Positions 27,001 through 39,900 of a stretch of 64,000 bases of DNA are shown here, in pieces (the first letter of the stretch is position 1; every line of letters starts with the position of its first letter). The notes under the pieces were generated by a model. That model searched no databases and was not told the DNA's origin. It saw only the letters and a list, made by a program, of their open reading frames with translations. Origin of the DNA: Ascaris suum (lineage: Eukaryota > Nematoda > Chromadorea > Rhabditida > Ascarididae); contig CM024184.1 of the NCBI GenBank assembly GCA_013433145.1, forward strand, positions 5,704,137 through 5,768,136, read 5' to 3'. The position numbers and the translations under genes are program-made.

Positions 27001-27624
27001 TAATTTTAAATAGGACTGTAATAAAACATATGTTTGATAATTGTATTTATATTTTTGCCAATAATTTTTTCAATGCTTTAAATGTGTATAAGTTTATGAT
27101 TTTGACGAATGAAATTCAAATATTGTCTATAATATAACTCTGCGCTTAATTTGCATATGAGGAAATTCTATCCATCCCATATTTGAATATTACGATTGGT
27201 TTATATTTTCTCTTTGAACATATAACTAATAAAATATAAAACAATTGAAAAATCGAATTCACCTGGAATATTTTTATAAATTCTCTACTGACTAATTGAA
27301 TTTCTTTTATCTATAGTTTTGTAAATGATTTGATAACCTATAATTGCATCGTTGAAATGATCATTTGTTATTAGAGAGCTGCAAGAGTCATTCGTTATTT
27401 TGAAACGATTTTGAGCGCCAATACGGTTAGTCGATATTTGTTGTCATTCATTAAACGAATAATGAAATAATATTGTTCAATTTATAGTTTCTACTACTCA
27501 TTAGGTTTATTGGAGGTGTATAGGCGTTGATTGGATGATGATCGAGCCGGCTGTCAATAAGTTGCTTATCGATCGGTCTTCTTTACTAGGGTTGAATCGA
27601 TAAATCGAATATTGATATAGGTCG

Positions 27625-27957
27625 ATGTTTACTGATAGTGTTCGAGCAGTTCGAAGAGTTACAAATAGACGTGGAAGTAGTAATCGGTCGATCATAGTTC
27701 AAGTTGAGTCAAGAATGGCGGACGAAATTCGTAGAAGACGAAGATTGGAAAATAGTATGTTGGATGAGGAGGACAGCGATGGACCAACCACAACTGGTGA
27801 CGTTCTTGCTGATGAGCCGGTTCTTGGACTTGCGTATACTGGACCTCAATTCCCACTATTGTTTCGACCCCGAACTAGAACTCTAAGTTCAACAAGATCG
27901 AGCATCTCCGAAATTGGTGACCACTACGAGCGTGAGGGTTTACTACATCCAGAAAAG
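27625..27957 (+). CDS. SLC33A1 exon 1 (N-terminal tail)
   Basis: Encodes residues 1-111, a hydrophilic cytosolic tail with a basic stretch (RRRRR, residues 37-41), an acidic cluster (DEEDSD) and the end REGLLHPEK. It stops in phase 0 at gtactt. An in-frame TGA lies just upstream of ATG 27,625; ATG 27,715 (MADEIRRRRR) is the other likely start. Tails in this family are poorly conserved, so membership rests on phase, strand and position. Confidence 0.75.
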
Positions 27958-30900
27958 GTACTTCGTCTTATTCAAATAATCCAAGCGTGACACCTTTCTA
28001 TTTCATGGAATTTCAATTTTATTACCTTTTTTTTCGAGTGTTTCTTCCTCAAATGTGGCGTCTTTTTATTTTTTCTGGATATATTATCGGCGGTCTAAGT
28101 AACTCGACGAGCTAGGCCGTTGCGCATTATTACGTAGCAAAGAAATGGCTGTTATGAGCCTTCTCATAGGGCCCCCCGTAACTGTGTTAGGCGGGAAAGA
28201 AATAGTTGTCCTCTGAAAGTTTCAGAAAAAAGGCAGTTGAGGGGTCAGGGGAGGGAGGGGGATGGAAGACATGATGGGAAAGGTGGCTATTACGTTTGTC
28301 TTTTTTGAAGACGATAGGCTCATTTACCTTGAAGACGTGGAAAGTACACCGAAATGACTTTTACTCTCGATAAATCGAACATGTCTAACTTTTACTTTTT
28401 ATTTCGACACTACAAGAAACGATGTAAATTGTTGTTGTTTTTCCAATCATAGCCAGTAATGTTCCATCAACTTATCCTAGGTTTACAAAATGCGAAGGAA
28501 AAAAAAATTCGAAGCCGGATTCGAAGGCCGGATTTAGTTGAGAGATTTTTGAGAGATTTCTACGCGTATATTCGATCTCTCATATCCTTGATGAATACCA
28601 GTAGATATAAATTTTCTTTTCTTAGAGAAATAATTCCGGAGAAATTGGAAAATTTTACCTCATTGCGTACCGGAAATTATTTTTAATTACTTCCATCAAT
28701 TTTATCTCTTTTTTTTTTTCATTATTATTACCTTAATCTTTCTTAATCCCTTTCGTTTAACTTTATCTTAATATCTTTGTTTGAATTTTTACGCATTGTA
28801 TCTATGGCTTTATATATACTAGCTTAGTTGCTCAATGGAAATGTATTGGATTGACATTGTGTGGCAAACAATGCCACCCACGTGATTCCATATCAATTAT
28901 CAAGATGGCTGTTCGCTTTCCTCTTTTATGAGATCATCGACCACTGTTTGAGTTCTCCTCCTTATCAAGCTTCCAACTTGTTTTTTTTTAATATTTAAAT
29001 GCAGTATAGTGAAAAAAAAATCGATTTTTCAATTGTGCTGAACAAACTATAAATAATACATTTTAAACTATTAATTTCCGTGATGGGCGTTTTAAAAAAA
29101 ATTCTTCATTTATTTATTTATTTTTCTCTAATCTCTACTGGATATTAATCTCAGGTTAACTAATAGCACAGATGTTACAATTATGGTATATGTGGTTGTA
29201 ATTCAGCAAAGATATTACTCGGTCGGATATATGTATATGTCATCCAATAGGTGCACAGATTAAACACATTGGATATATTAGTTTACCTATTGTTGAGGGT
29301 AGGTGTTGAGTAATATTATAGTTTGACTTTGAAATCTATATCTCATCTTCCCGTTGAAGTTGTCGCATTTGCATTTTTCAACAATATTAGCATATTTATT
29401 AGCGAGTTAATTATTATCATTTCCGGAAATGATCTCATTTCCGGAAATAATCTTAGTCTTTAAAAAAATTTGCTCAACGTTTTTAAATTAGGTTTTGGTT
29501 ATTTGAATATTAAATATGTCGCACTTTATATTCTACTATAAAAGGGATACGAGAATTCCATAGTAGTTGTTTAAAAGTATTTCTCGAATAGCGTATTCCA
29601 ACTTTTCGTTACTGCTTATTACAGTTTTATTTAAGATTTTAGTATTGTAGGTTGTTCATTATGAGATAATTTTTATCACCTTTTTGATAATATATCGATA
29701 TCGATATCTCAGTTGTCTTTTTATATTTCTGATCAGCAGTCTTCTTGAGATACCTGTATCTTTCTTATAGCTTACCTTAAAATTTCATCCAGGTAAACAT
29801 TCACTTCAGTTATACTGTCAGGTATAAATAGCGGTTAGATATCTTCAACGGATAGGTAACTAAAATTTTTATCTGCAATCAAGTGATAATTTCCCACCTG
29901 AGTGGGTTGGTCTGTATTGAAGGGATTCCTGACAAGCTGACAATCTTATCATCCAGAGGTGAATAGTTGATAGCGTTGTAAAATTTTCGAGTGTGCGACT
30001 GATAGACTTATTTCTGTGTTAAATAGACTTCAATTTTAATATTTTTTCAGCACTTCTTGCATCCCGAGTTCTTTTCCTTTCGCTGTTGTTTTTTCGTGAA
30101 GTTTATTTTAATATGCTCTTTTTCTTCCAACTCGAATTTTTCCAACTTTTTTGCGAATTTTTACGAACATATAAAAATGTGAAATTCTGGAGGAAATGTT
30201 TTTTTCGCGTTTATTATTACCAATTTTTATAGAATTTTTGATAAATTATTAATAATTGCAGCTAAATTTGATAGGTTTTATTTAATTGCAAAATTTCATT
30301 CGTTTTGAAGAGATCGTTAGGATGGAATTTTTAGTGAAAGTCCTTTATCTTCGATCGTTTTATATCGTTTATTTGTTTGTTTTCAAGAACAAATCGCCTT
30401 TTATTTCTTTCAGAGGGGGGGTTTTTTTTAAAAATATATATCATTGCTGAATTTCCGGTTGTCATTTTTTATTTTATTTCGTTGCTTTATGAATATTTCT
30501 TTGATGATATTGATGCCGTTATTGCTTCAATGCGATATCGATCGAACGGATCGTTTGGATTGCTTGTTTTCTGTTCTAAGTAAATAAATTAACAAAGGTT
30601 TGTTGTTTTGTTTGTAATGGGACCACCCAGTCTATATCGGTACATAAATCAGTCCAACGTTGAAGCTACGTCTTGCAATTTCGCAGCGAATTGCATTGCA
30701 TTGTATTGCAAAAAATTGCAAGCAAATTGGGTTGTATTGTCACTTATAGTCCTCAGAAATATTTGCTTTTATCGTGCTCTCTACTCTAAAATAGTTTTTT
30801 CTAACAATGCTTCCGGTCTTCCAATGTCACTTTGTTGTTGAGTTTTATTGAAAACATCAAGGAGAATGATATAATGTTTTGCTATGATATCTTCATATCC

Positions 30901-33900
30901 GGAATCCAGAAGCTCCTTTAGCTTTACCTGGAAGGTTCAATTTCCGCTCAGTCCACATTGGCTTGAGAGTCATACCGTTCCTTACCTGTGCTATGAAGCG
31001 CATTCCTTAATGCATTGGGTGCTTATCCTATGGGCAAATTTTATCCTTGCAAGTAGTCTATAATGTGTTAAAGATGAATAAGGTGTGTTCGATGAATTCG
31101 GTGGAGAGATGAAAGCATCGATACTCACCTGGCTGTTCCCACTAGCTGATTACTTGTTAATAGGTGAAGATATGATGTTGAATTCGATTCGACGGGGGTT
31201 TTCTGTTCGGCGAATTGGCCGGTTCTGTTGCCAAAGTTTCTGTTTGTGTAGCTTATAAGAAGTAACGCATAGTAATTATCGGCCCGTTTAGTAGAAAGTA
31301 GCACACCTATTATAAGAGGGTATGATGAAGGTGGGAAGAATATACTGAGGTAGAAAAAGATGGAATTTTAGTGGAAGTTTGAGCATCATTTCAATAGATT
31401 TTGTGTTCTGCTACCTTGCAATTTTTTTTAATATACCTTAATTCACCTGTATAAATTTAAACACTTATCTATCGGCTCTTTAATTTGAGTTGAATGCGAA
31501 AATTGTTGTAATAGAACTTGATAGAAGTAATTTAGGTCGCTAAGTAGATAAACTTCTCGTCGCCTATTTCGTTCTAATTGGTTGCCGTACCTGTTTAAGT
31601 TTTAGACATGCAAAAATCACTCGAAATTTACATATGCAAATTTCTTTTGCTGTTTATTCGATCAAAAAAAAATTATTCAGTGGTGAATTTGTAAAATCTA
31701 TTGTGTCCAGAAAACGCATTTCGGGCGACTAATGGGATTAGGAGAAGCGTATCGCAACAATTCGTAACGCCTATGTCTGAAGCTGCGTTATGATCTTTAG
31801 GTGATGGTTCGTATGAAGACTTGGCCATTAGCATAACACCATTTTAGAGTCCTCTGTTATCCAATAAAAATATTAAAAACAGATAAAAGTAGACCACCGT
31901 CCTCTTCCATGGTCTTCTCGGGGAGCAGCTCCTCGTCCGGACCACTCGGGACAATCCAGCACCGCTCATATTTCGTCCGGTATTTTGATTTTATTTTCTA
32001 ATGGATCAGACGGCGCACTTCATAGCATCTCGTAGAATGAAGCATTTTCTTTTGTCTAAGGCCAGGCGATCAACAACGTTGTGGAAAATTTTTCTTATGG
32101 GGCTTAAGGTCATAATTTCCGTTGCCTGAAGGATCTTCCCAGCTTACTTGAATATATTTGATTTATGAGTTGGCTCTACATCCTTCACTTTGAATTAATT
32201 TTTTATAATCAATTAATTATTAATTTTAAAATATTTTCGAGCAGTGAAATGTATTTCAGTTAGCAGTTGATCCATCGTTAAATTGGCTCCAACGAACGCA
32301 GAAATCATTGCGTGGAGATTTCTCGTCGATTTGTTTATTGCTATTCCTTTACTTGTTACAAGGAATACCATTAGGCCTTATTGCGGCTATACCGCTTGTC
32401 CTTTCAAGCAAGAATGCATCCTATGGGCAACAGGCTGTATTTTCATTCGCCTATTGGCCTTTCAGGTAAGTGATAAGTTCATCATACAAAATATACACCT
32501 TGAATTGACGGGTGTTTTGAATCGTGGAAGGGAGGATTTTACCGTGAGGTGATTGATAGTTGGATTTCAATTGACACTGGATCTATAGTTAAGCTGGCTG
32601 CAAGAATGCGTCGTATGGGCACAAGCCTATTTATCGGTGGATTTTCATCCTCTTCTAGAAGTGATTAGAACATCTTTATGAGGCAGTCAAAAGGCGCAAA
32701 TGTCTTGCGTAGTGGAATTGATAGAATGTTAAATCATGTCAGCATATTAACTCCCTTATAGCATCGTCACCTTTCCTTTTTATTCACTATATCGCTATAA
32801 TGTCGTGTATAATTTTTACACTTTTATTCTGAAATTGACATCGATTTATAATTTCTTCTTTTGAAATCTTCGGCGAATTGCATTTCGATGAATTATTTTG
32901 TTTGGTGCATATCGAAATTTATTAGTGGAATGTCGGAGTTTTGAATATTTTTGTCGTTTTTATAGTTATTTATTGAAAGAGTTTTCGACTCGTTTTGTAT
33001 TTAGCAATAGTGCTTTCAGTCTTAAGCTCCTATGGGCACCAATTGTCGATTCAGTTTATTGGAAGCGAATGGGTCGACGAAAATCGTGGATGGTTCCTTG
33101 TCAATATCTTATTGGTACTTTTATGCTCGTCCTTTCTTATAAAGTGGCGGATATTATGGGCGACAACGATACTCAATCATGTATGCTTTATCCTTCTTTT
33201 GAATTATTGGTGACGAAGAGAATTCAAATTTCGTAGCCTGTTAACGGGGATTCGAAGGAGTTTTTGTCAGCTGACTCCTGAATGATCTCTCTCCTCGTTC
33301 CCTTTTCCTTCTCCGCTATCTTCAGAATTCCCGAAGAGTTCTGGAGGGATGTCTAGTCTCTTAATTTTCTATGCAAAAGGTTTTGAAAGCATAGTTCAAG
33401 GTTTATTTCGCTCTTTTGTGATAAGTCGTCATTATCCGTTTACATAAATTTAAAAATAAGCGGAGTTAGTTATACATTTTGCAGAAGTTCGTTCTACAGT
33501 GACGATTAAGTCGTCGGCAAATATTTCACTCTATGGGTGGATATTATTTCAAGTGCTAGAAAAGTGCTTTCATTAATTTATACTGTCCTATTGAATGAGC
33601 ACCTTTGAGGGTCAATTTGTTGAAAGCTTCTTAGACGGTGATAGGAGGCAGAGAATAGGATGCAATAGGTTTGATGGTGCTAAAGGATTCTTGATGGAGG
33701 GAAACGTTTTTATCGATCGATTATTGAAAGAACAATCGGGAAAGAGTGATAGCACCGTAGAGGAATATGATATACATTAGTATCCAAGGTCGTCTGGAGT
33801 GACATTATGATTGCTGAAGTTTTTTAAGGCGAGGAAAAATTACCGCGGGAATTTATGGTCTATTCTATAGAGAACTATGGGAATAGATTTTGGGAAAGAT

Positions 33901-36900
33901 ACGAGTGAGGGATCGTTTGATTTTGATGCTTGCATCTAGAAAGTTTATTTATGATGGGGCAATGAACGTGCAATAGTAACCCCCCCCCCCCCCTAACCTT
34001 TCTATCTTCGTCGCCTTCACGGTCTCCTTTATCTTATATATTGCAAGAACATGAACACAGGCGAAAAGAAAGGGGCGTTGAAACTCACAGTGAGGAATCT
34101 TTATTCATAGAAGAACAACGAAGACTGCAGTGAAGCAGTGGAGTGCAAGGGGAACAAATGCATATGATAAGAAAATTATCGTCCGAGAATGCATCATAAA
34201 GCAGCACTTCAGAAGCAACACATTCGTGATTAATGTTAGGAAGAAGACGCTTTAGATACCTTCTGGGGTATTTTTTACCCGTTCAGGTAATTTACTGGCC
34301 TTTAGGTGTTCTAAAATCTGAAATTTCCAGTTGGCTTTGCTACTTACGCCTCGTCCAACTAAATTCCCATAAAGTTCTCTAGCGATATCCTTCTTGCATT
34401 GTTTTGCAACGTTTACAAGTTTTTAGCACCTTCATTCGTTGTATGATTGACATGCGCAAAACGCTGAGACGTTATCGAGCTGCTTCACTAATTTCCACTC
34501 TTCATAGAGTGTTCCCAACATTTGAAGCTTCAGGCTTTTGCATCGTTACCCATATGGATATCTTGGCTAGTTTTAGCATTTCCGTTCACATATTATTTTG
34601 CAGCAGGAAAGGCACCAAATGTGGTGTTTTTGATGCTTGTCTTTCTGCCACTCAATTTTTTGGCTGCAACTCAAGATATTGCTGTTGATGGATGGGCATT
34701 GACTATGTTGTCGAGGTAAGCGCCTTTTAACTTGGTTTTCAAGGAAGACGGGTGGGAGGGCGGGGGGGGGGTGAAGGTGGTAGCGCATTTTTTACGAGTC
34801 GGGGATCTGTTGGAAAATATTTTTTTACCACCCATGATGAACTATAAAGAAAATGTTTTATGACTCATGAATATTTTCATTCTTGAATGATTGATGGGAA
34901 AACTGCTAGCCATTGAGCGAAGGCGAACAAATGAATGAATAAGGCAGTCAACATGATTGCATCAAATAGTTCAAGGACATTTGATCTTTCCCAGTTGGAG
35001 AAATCGTTTGCAAATGAAGTAATTGATAAGAATAATCAATAAATAAGGTTTCAGGCTGGAATTTAGAACCGATATTTGAAGCAGATCATGATGGTGGTTT
35101 TTTTTTGCACCATTGATGGTCCTCTGTGAGAAGAGTTCCCTTCGTATGTGGCCGATAGCTTTTTTTTTACGTGCAAGAAGTCGGTTTATCAGCAGATACA
35201 AATCGTTTCTGCTTTTTCGAATTTTCCCTTCTGATACCTGAATTCTCAGACCTTTTAACTAGGTTTTTAAGAGTACAGTGGGATGTTTAAAGGAGGGGCC
35301 TGATATCCGGGAATACATAGTTGGCTAGCTTCTTGAAGGAGGGATTTCCAGTATCTGATTTTCTGGTTCCTTCGGTATTGGGGAATTTACAACTGCCGGA
35401 TCTGCTTCGTTCGTCGCAGCTATTTCCTTTTCATGCGACAGTATACCCATTCGCCAATGTAATTCACTGAAATGGCCTTTTGTATTCGAGATGAGAGGTG
35501 GGAGGGGATGAGGAGGGCGAAGTCTTGCAAGAAGTTGCTCCACGGAGATGTGAGCCCTCTCATGTGACCGAGCTGCTGTAGCTGAAGTAATCACCAAGCT
35601 TGACATGTGATGGCTGAACTAATGGTGTTAGATTGAGATTAGATGCCCCTTTTCAATACGTTCATCCTCTTTTCAGCTCCCATCTAGTGGGTTGTCGTTA
35701 TTTTGATGTGCGCTTGTTGAATGGCGGAAAGAGGAAGTATTTCATTAAGTGAAAAGTGGCGCCTCTGTGAGGTGTCAAAAAGTCGTAAATGTTTATGGGT
35801 TGACGGAAGTCTTAATGCGAGTATCTTGGGGGCGAAGTTGGGCTTTTAAGTTCTTTACATATGGTAAACTATAACGTGATTACAGCAAATATTTGTTGGA
35901 GACTTGCGTGATATGATTTCTTGGTTTTGTCCCGAGGGGATTATTGGTCATTATTGGTCATTATTGGTCATCCGATTTTATCCGAGGGGATTATTGGTCA
36001 TCCGATTTTATCCGAGGGGATTATTGGTCGTCCCATTTTTTTTGGGGGGGGGGGAGGGAATTACTGGTTATTCTATTTCCCGTGCAATAGTAATTAGTGA
36101 AATTTTTATGCTGTGGACATATCTTATTTTCTTGTCGTTATTTTTTTAATGGTTATATGGGAAATTAAAATAGACTTGACTAATTTTTTTTTTCATTTTG
36201 TAAATTTTATTATTTTTGCACAGAATTTATAGTCGTCATCTTTGAAGAAAATATCTTTTATAGAGAATGCTTCTAACAGAACTTTTGGTCTAAATCCGCC
36301 GTTAGATTGGATCTGTATTTTTTTTAATTATGTGAATTTTCCCTGAAAATCCGCCTCCTCTCCCCTCCCCCCCCCCCCCCCACTCCTCCTCCCCGTCTCC
36401 CAAAAAAAATCTATTCTATGAATAATTCTTCATTTTCTCTATTCCAAATTGAACCTCACAATAGTGCAAATTGAACCTATAATGCGATGTGTATTTATTA
36501 AATTAAAGAAATCTCTGCAAACGTCACTGCAGGAAAAATGTTGGGTATGCGTCGACGTGCAATGCGGTTGGACAGACCGCCGGCTTCTTCTTGGGCAATG
36601 TTGTCTATTTGACGTTGGATTCACCTGATTTTGCGAATCGTTTCTTCCGCAGTGAGCCACAACCCTACGGACTTGTTTCACTATCAGGTTTCATTTCGTT
36701 GATTTTCTCAATTGACAATCCAGGAAGTGGGTGATATAGGCTAGGTAGATCAATAAAATTAAATGAAGTTGTTTTATGCAGTTGCAATTTAATATCGTTG
36801 CTGAGTGCTTAGAATGTTACTTAGCAAATGTTTTTCATTTTCTATTCTGGTTTATTTGTGTAACTTATAGATTTCAAGGAAAAAAGTTGGAGGTGGTGGT

Positions 36901-39900
36901 GGTATTTTTTAGCGGAGGATGTCTTTGACGGTGATGGTAGGTGAACCCTGTTTTTTTTTTTAAATATGATATACTGAGTTTTTATTCATTAAGGCCAGTG
37001 TATTGTTTTTGATTACATTTGTTTATCTAGTTATTTATTTATTTATTTATTTTATTTATTTGTTTATTTTTTATTTTATTTATTTATTTATTTATTTATT
37101 TGTTTATTTGTTTATTTTTTGTTTATTTATTTGTGTGAAAGTTTCATCGTGTCAAAATGATCATTGAGTAATTTCTTTTGCAATTTCAATCTAAGAGAAT
37201 TAATCGTTAATATTTATCGATAATAGATATAATAATGGTTGAGGATGGTTATATTTGGAAAAATGAAATCGTTTTATCGGGTTTTTTTCTTTTTTTTTTT
37301 TCGATTTTTGGTTCCCTGAAGTGGCAAGTTTTGCAATTCAGGTTCATCTAATTAACTGTTATTGTCGTAAGGTTCAACTGGAATCATTTCAACGAGTCTC
37401 TCTTTTTGAAGAGATTAGAGTAATGAATTGACTATTTGCTCGGATTAATTAGGCATTCATTTAGCCGTTTCGGGTCATTAAAAGCGGTACGCACACAGCT
37501 GCTACCATTAATTTAGAGATGTCCGCATTTTTATGATACTGGCATGAATTTAGCAGTTGATATTGATAATTGTATCAGCATTTTATAAGTTTATTTATTA
37601 CTTAATGATTTTGTCAAAGTTTGCTACCTGAAATGTACTACAGGTATTGTAGGTAGGCGCCGTTGTTTTTCTCTCTCTCTCTCTTTTTTTTTTTCACCAG
37701 TAGATAGTAAGGAGGAAAGAAACGTCGAGAAAAGAACAATCCGTATAGATTCATGAAAAATGAAGTTTGGAAAAAAGTAATTACAAAACGATCTCCGTAT
37801 GATTTCCTTCATAGCACTATCCCCTTCTGCGATCATTTTAATATGTGATTGAAAATGAAAGTAAATAACGAAACGTCTTCAAAGAAATATTTTGACGAGT
37901 AGTGGAATTTGATTTTATTTTTTGATACTCAAAAAAAATGTATAAATTTGAGTATATTAAATCGAGTTTTTTATTTTGCCTTGGGCGAGAAATACCCACT
38001 AGAGGAATCTGGAGTTCTCATTACGAATCGGGAAGAAGGAAGAGTCGGCTTGCTTTCCTTCATAATACCTCTCATCTTCTACCCCTTGCCTTCCTCCCTC
38101 AGTCTCTTCTTCCATTTTTCCCCCCGCGCGCTTCCTTATTATCCTTTCCACCTATTACAGTTTTATTAGAGAATTTAGTCATGTAGGAGTTATAAATTTA
38201 AACAAGAAAGATTATTGGTTGGAACTCCGCATACTTTAAGGTGATAATAAATAGGTGATGCGATTTCAAACGGCTGTCAACTACAGGTACAGCCAGTAGC
38301 CTATACGTTTCTAGTTGTCGATTTACTTATATACGTTCATCGAAATGAAGAAATATTGGCCATGAACCGCTTTCAAGAGTTGAATTAGTGTGCAGCGGAC
38401 GTCACTATCGTTTTTTTTTTCTTTGCAAGTCTCTTTGGGACTAATTTTAAAAAATCTCTGAGTAACTTTGAGATTGCAGTGAAAGATTTCGACTCTCCAT
38501 TTGCATAATTCGAATTCAAGAATTACCAAACTGATTCGAACGAATGAGGCTTTCCTCTGCTGTTTTGTATCTCTTTGAAATTACTTCTAAATCGTTGAAT
38601 TTACTCCTCATGAATTATTCAATTTCTATTATCCTAATTTTTGCTGAGGATGGTTTTTTTTTTGTTCGGAAACAGGTCTACTGCAGAATATATTACGATA
38701 TCGGGGGGGGGGGGGTGGATTCATGGAGGAATATTCATCTAATATCGATATATTTTTGTGGCATTCAAGAGATCGTTAATAAATATTTCATGTATAGAGC
38801 AAAAACTGTCTATGAGAAGTGGGAATTTTCAGTGTCTTCTAGATGGAAACGTAAGGTGAATGAAAGTTGGTTTCTAGTTCGAAAAGCTCGAGTTGTAGTT
38901 CAAGGAGCTCGAGTTGTAGTTATTGTTTTGAGATGTTGATGTTGGTGGGTGTGGTTCATATTAGCATTTCGAAGTTGTATTTTATGTGGTGGTGATTGGC
39001 AAATAACCGATACGGAAATGATGTTTAAAGAGCGAATGAATCTAGGGTAATAAGTTTTTTCTGAATTTATGGTTATTATGGAGACTCTCTGTAAATAGCA
39101 AATGGCGTTCAATTATTTTGCAGGAAATGTATTACATATTGATGGTAGAGTAATTTCAAACATTCTACTCAATGTGGGGAGTCTCTCTTTGCTCTTTACC
39201 CCCTCCCCCCATCCCTCCCCACCCCTTTCCCTCACCTCCTCTCCCAAAATTGTCCTCGAAGAACTGCAACGTATGTGGTCGTTAATACGTCATATTAGCC
39301 TAGTGTTGTTTGAAATTGTGTTTTTTAGTTTTCCAGCGAAAGCTGTAAGTGTGTCCTATGTACCTGTTCTTGAAAGTATTGGTTTAATTAGTAGTAGAGA
39401 GATATTTATAGTGGATTCCCTTAGCGCGAGAGAAAATTTTTGAATGTCTACTTGATAAGTTGCATATATGTTTTTGTTTTGATATTGTGGTACTATTATT
39501 GGCTAAAACTGGTCCTAATATTGAGTCCCAGGTGTGGTGCTAATGATGGTACTAAAAATATAGGATTAGCCCTGTTTGTACCATTCATTGTTTGTGCGAT
39601 ATTTGTGATGCTAAAAGCTGTGTGGCAGGTGGTATTCTGAGTATCTTTCTTGCGTTAACCAGGTGGGGGAGGAGGCGCGGAGACGCAGATCTTGCGGGAG
39701 ATGAGCGAATTTCGGGAAATGTAACAAAGAAAGGAGCTAGAAAAAGTATAGCTGAAAATTAGGCTTTTTAAAATGAGGAGCATGAGATGGCAGAAAAAAG
39801 GAAAACATAGATTCAGTTTTTGCTATTCAACCGGCGACTTTTTTCACCACGTCTAGAAGAAGGGTAGAAAAAAATTCGCAATGTCAGAATATGCAAAAAT

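Larger units (their letters stand above)
14239..27624. other. Intergenic stretch without a supported gene
   Basis: No exon here is supported. 14.9-15.4 kb and 20.4-21.5 kb are GC-richer and partly open in several frames, which could be old coding or transposon relics, but no motif is readable. The rest is AT-rich with poly-T/A runs and poly-G/C tracts at 18,078-18,094, 22,858-22,886, 25,210-25,223, 26,206-26,220, 26,594-26,604 and 26,990-26,998. Short repeats include a 12-bp triplicate (17,323-17,358) and a TTTAA run near 23,690-23,715. A long open frame at 26,628-27,137 is G-rich low complexity, not a convincing gene. Confidence 0.55.
33181..36532 (+). other. SLC33A1 introns 3 and 4 (flanking exon 4)
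   Basis: Noncoding apart from exon 4 at 34,604-34,715. Contains C14 at 33,980-33,993, G10 at 34,762-34,771, G11 at 36,044-36,054, C15 at 36,367-36,381 and the nested tandem repeat at 35,933-36,030. Short open frames here have no coding character. Confidence 0.7.

Noticed and set aside
26628..27137. 169-codon plus-strand open frame
   Set aside because: Composition is driven by G-rich and C-rich low-complexity DNA and an AT-rich tail; no splice sites or domain fit.
34522..34603. N-terminal extension of SLC33A1 exon 4
   Set aside because: The frame is open into intron 3, but the attttgcag acceptor and phase agreement with exon 3 place the exon start at 34,604.
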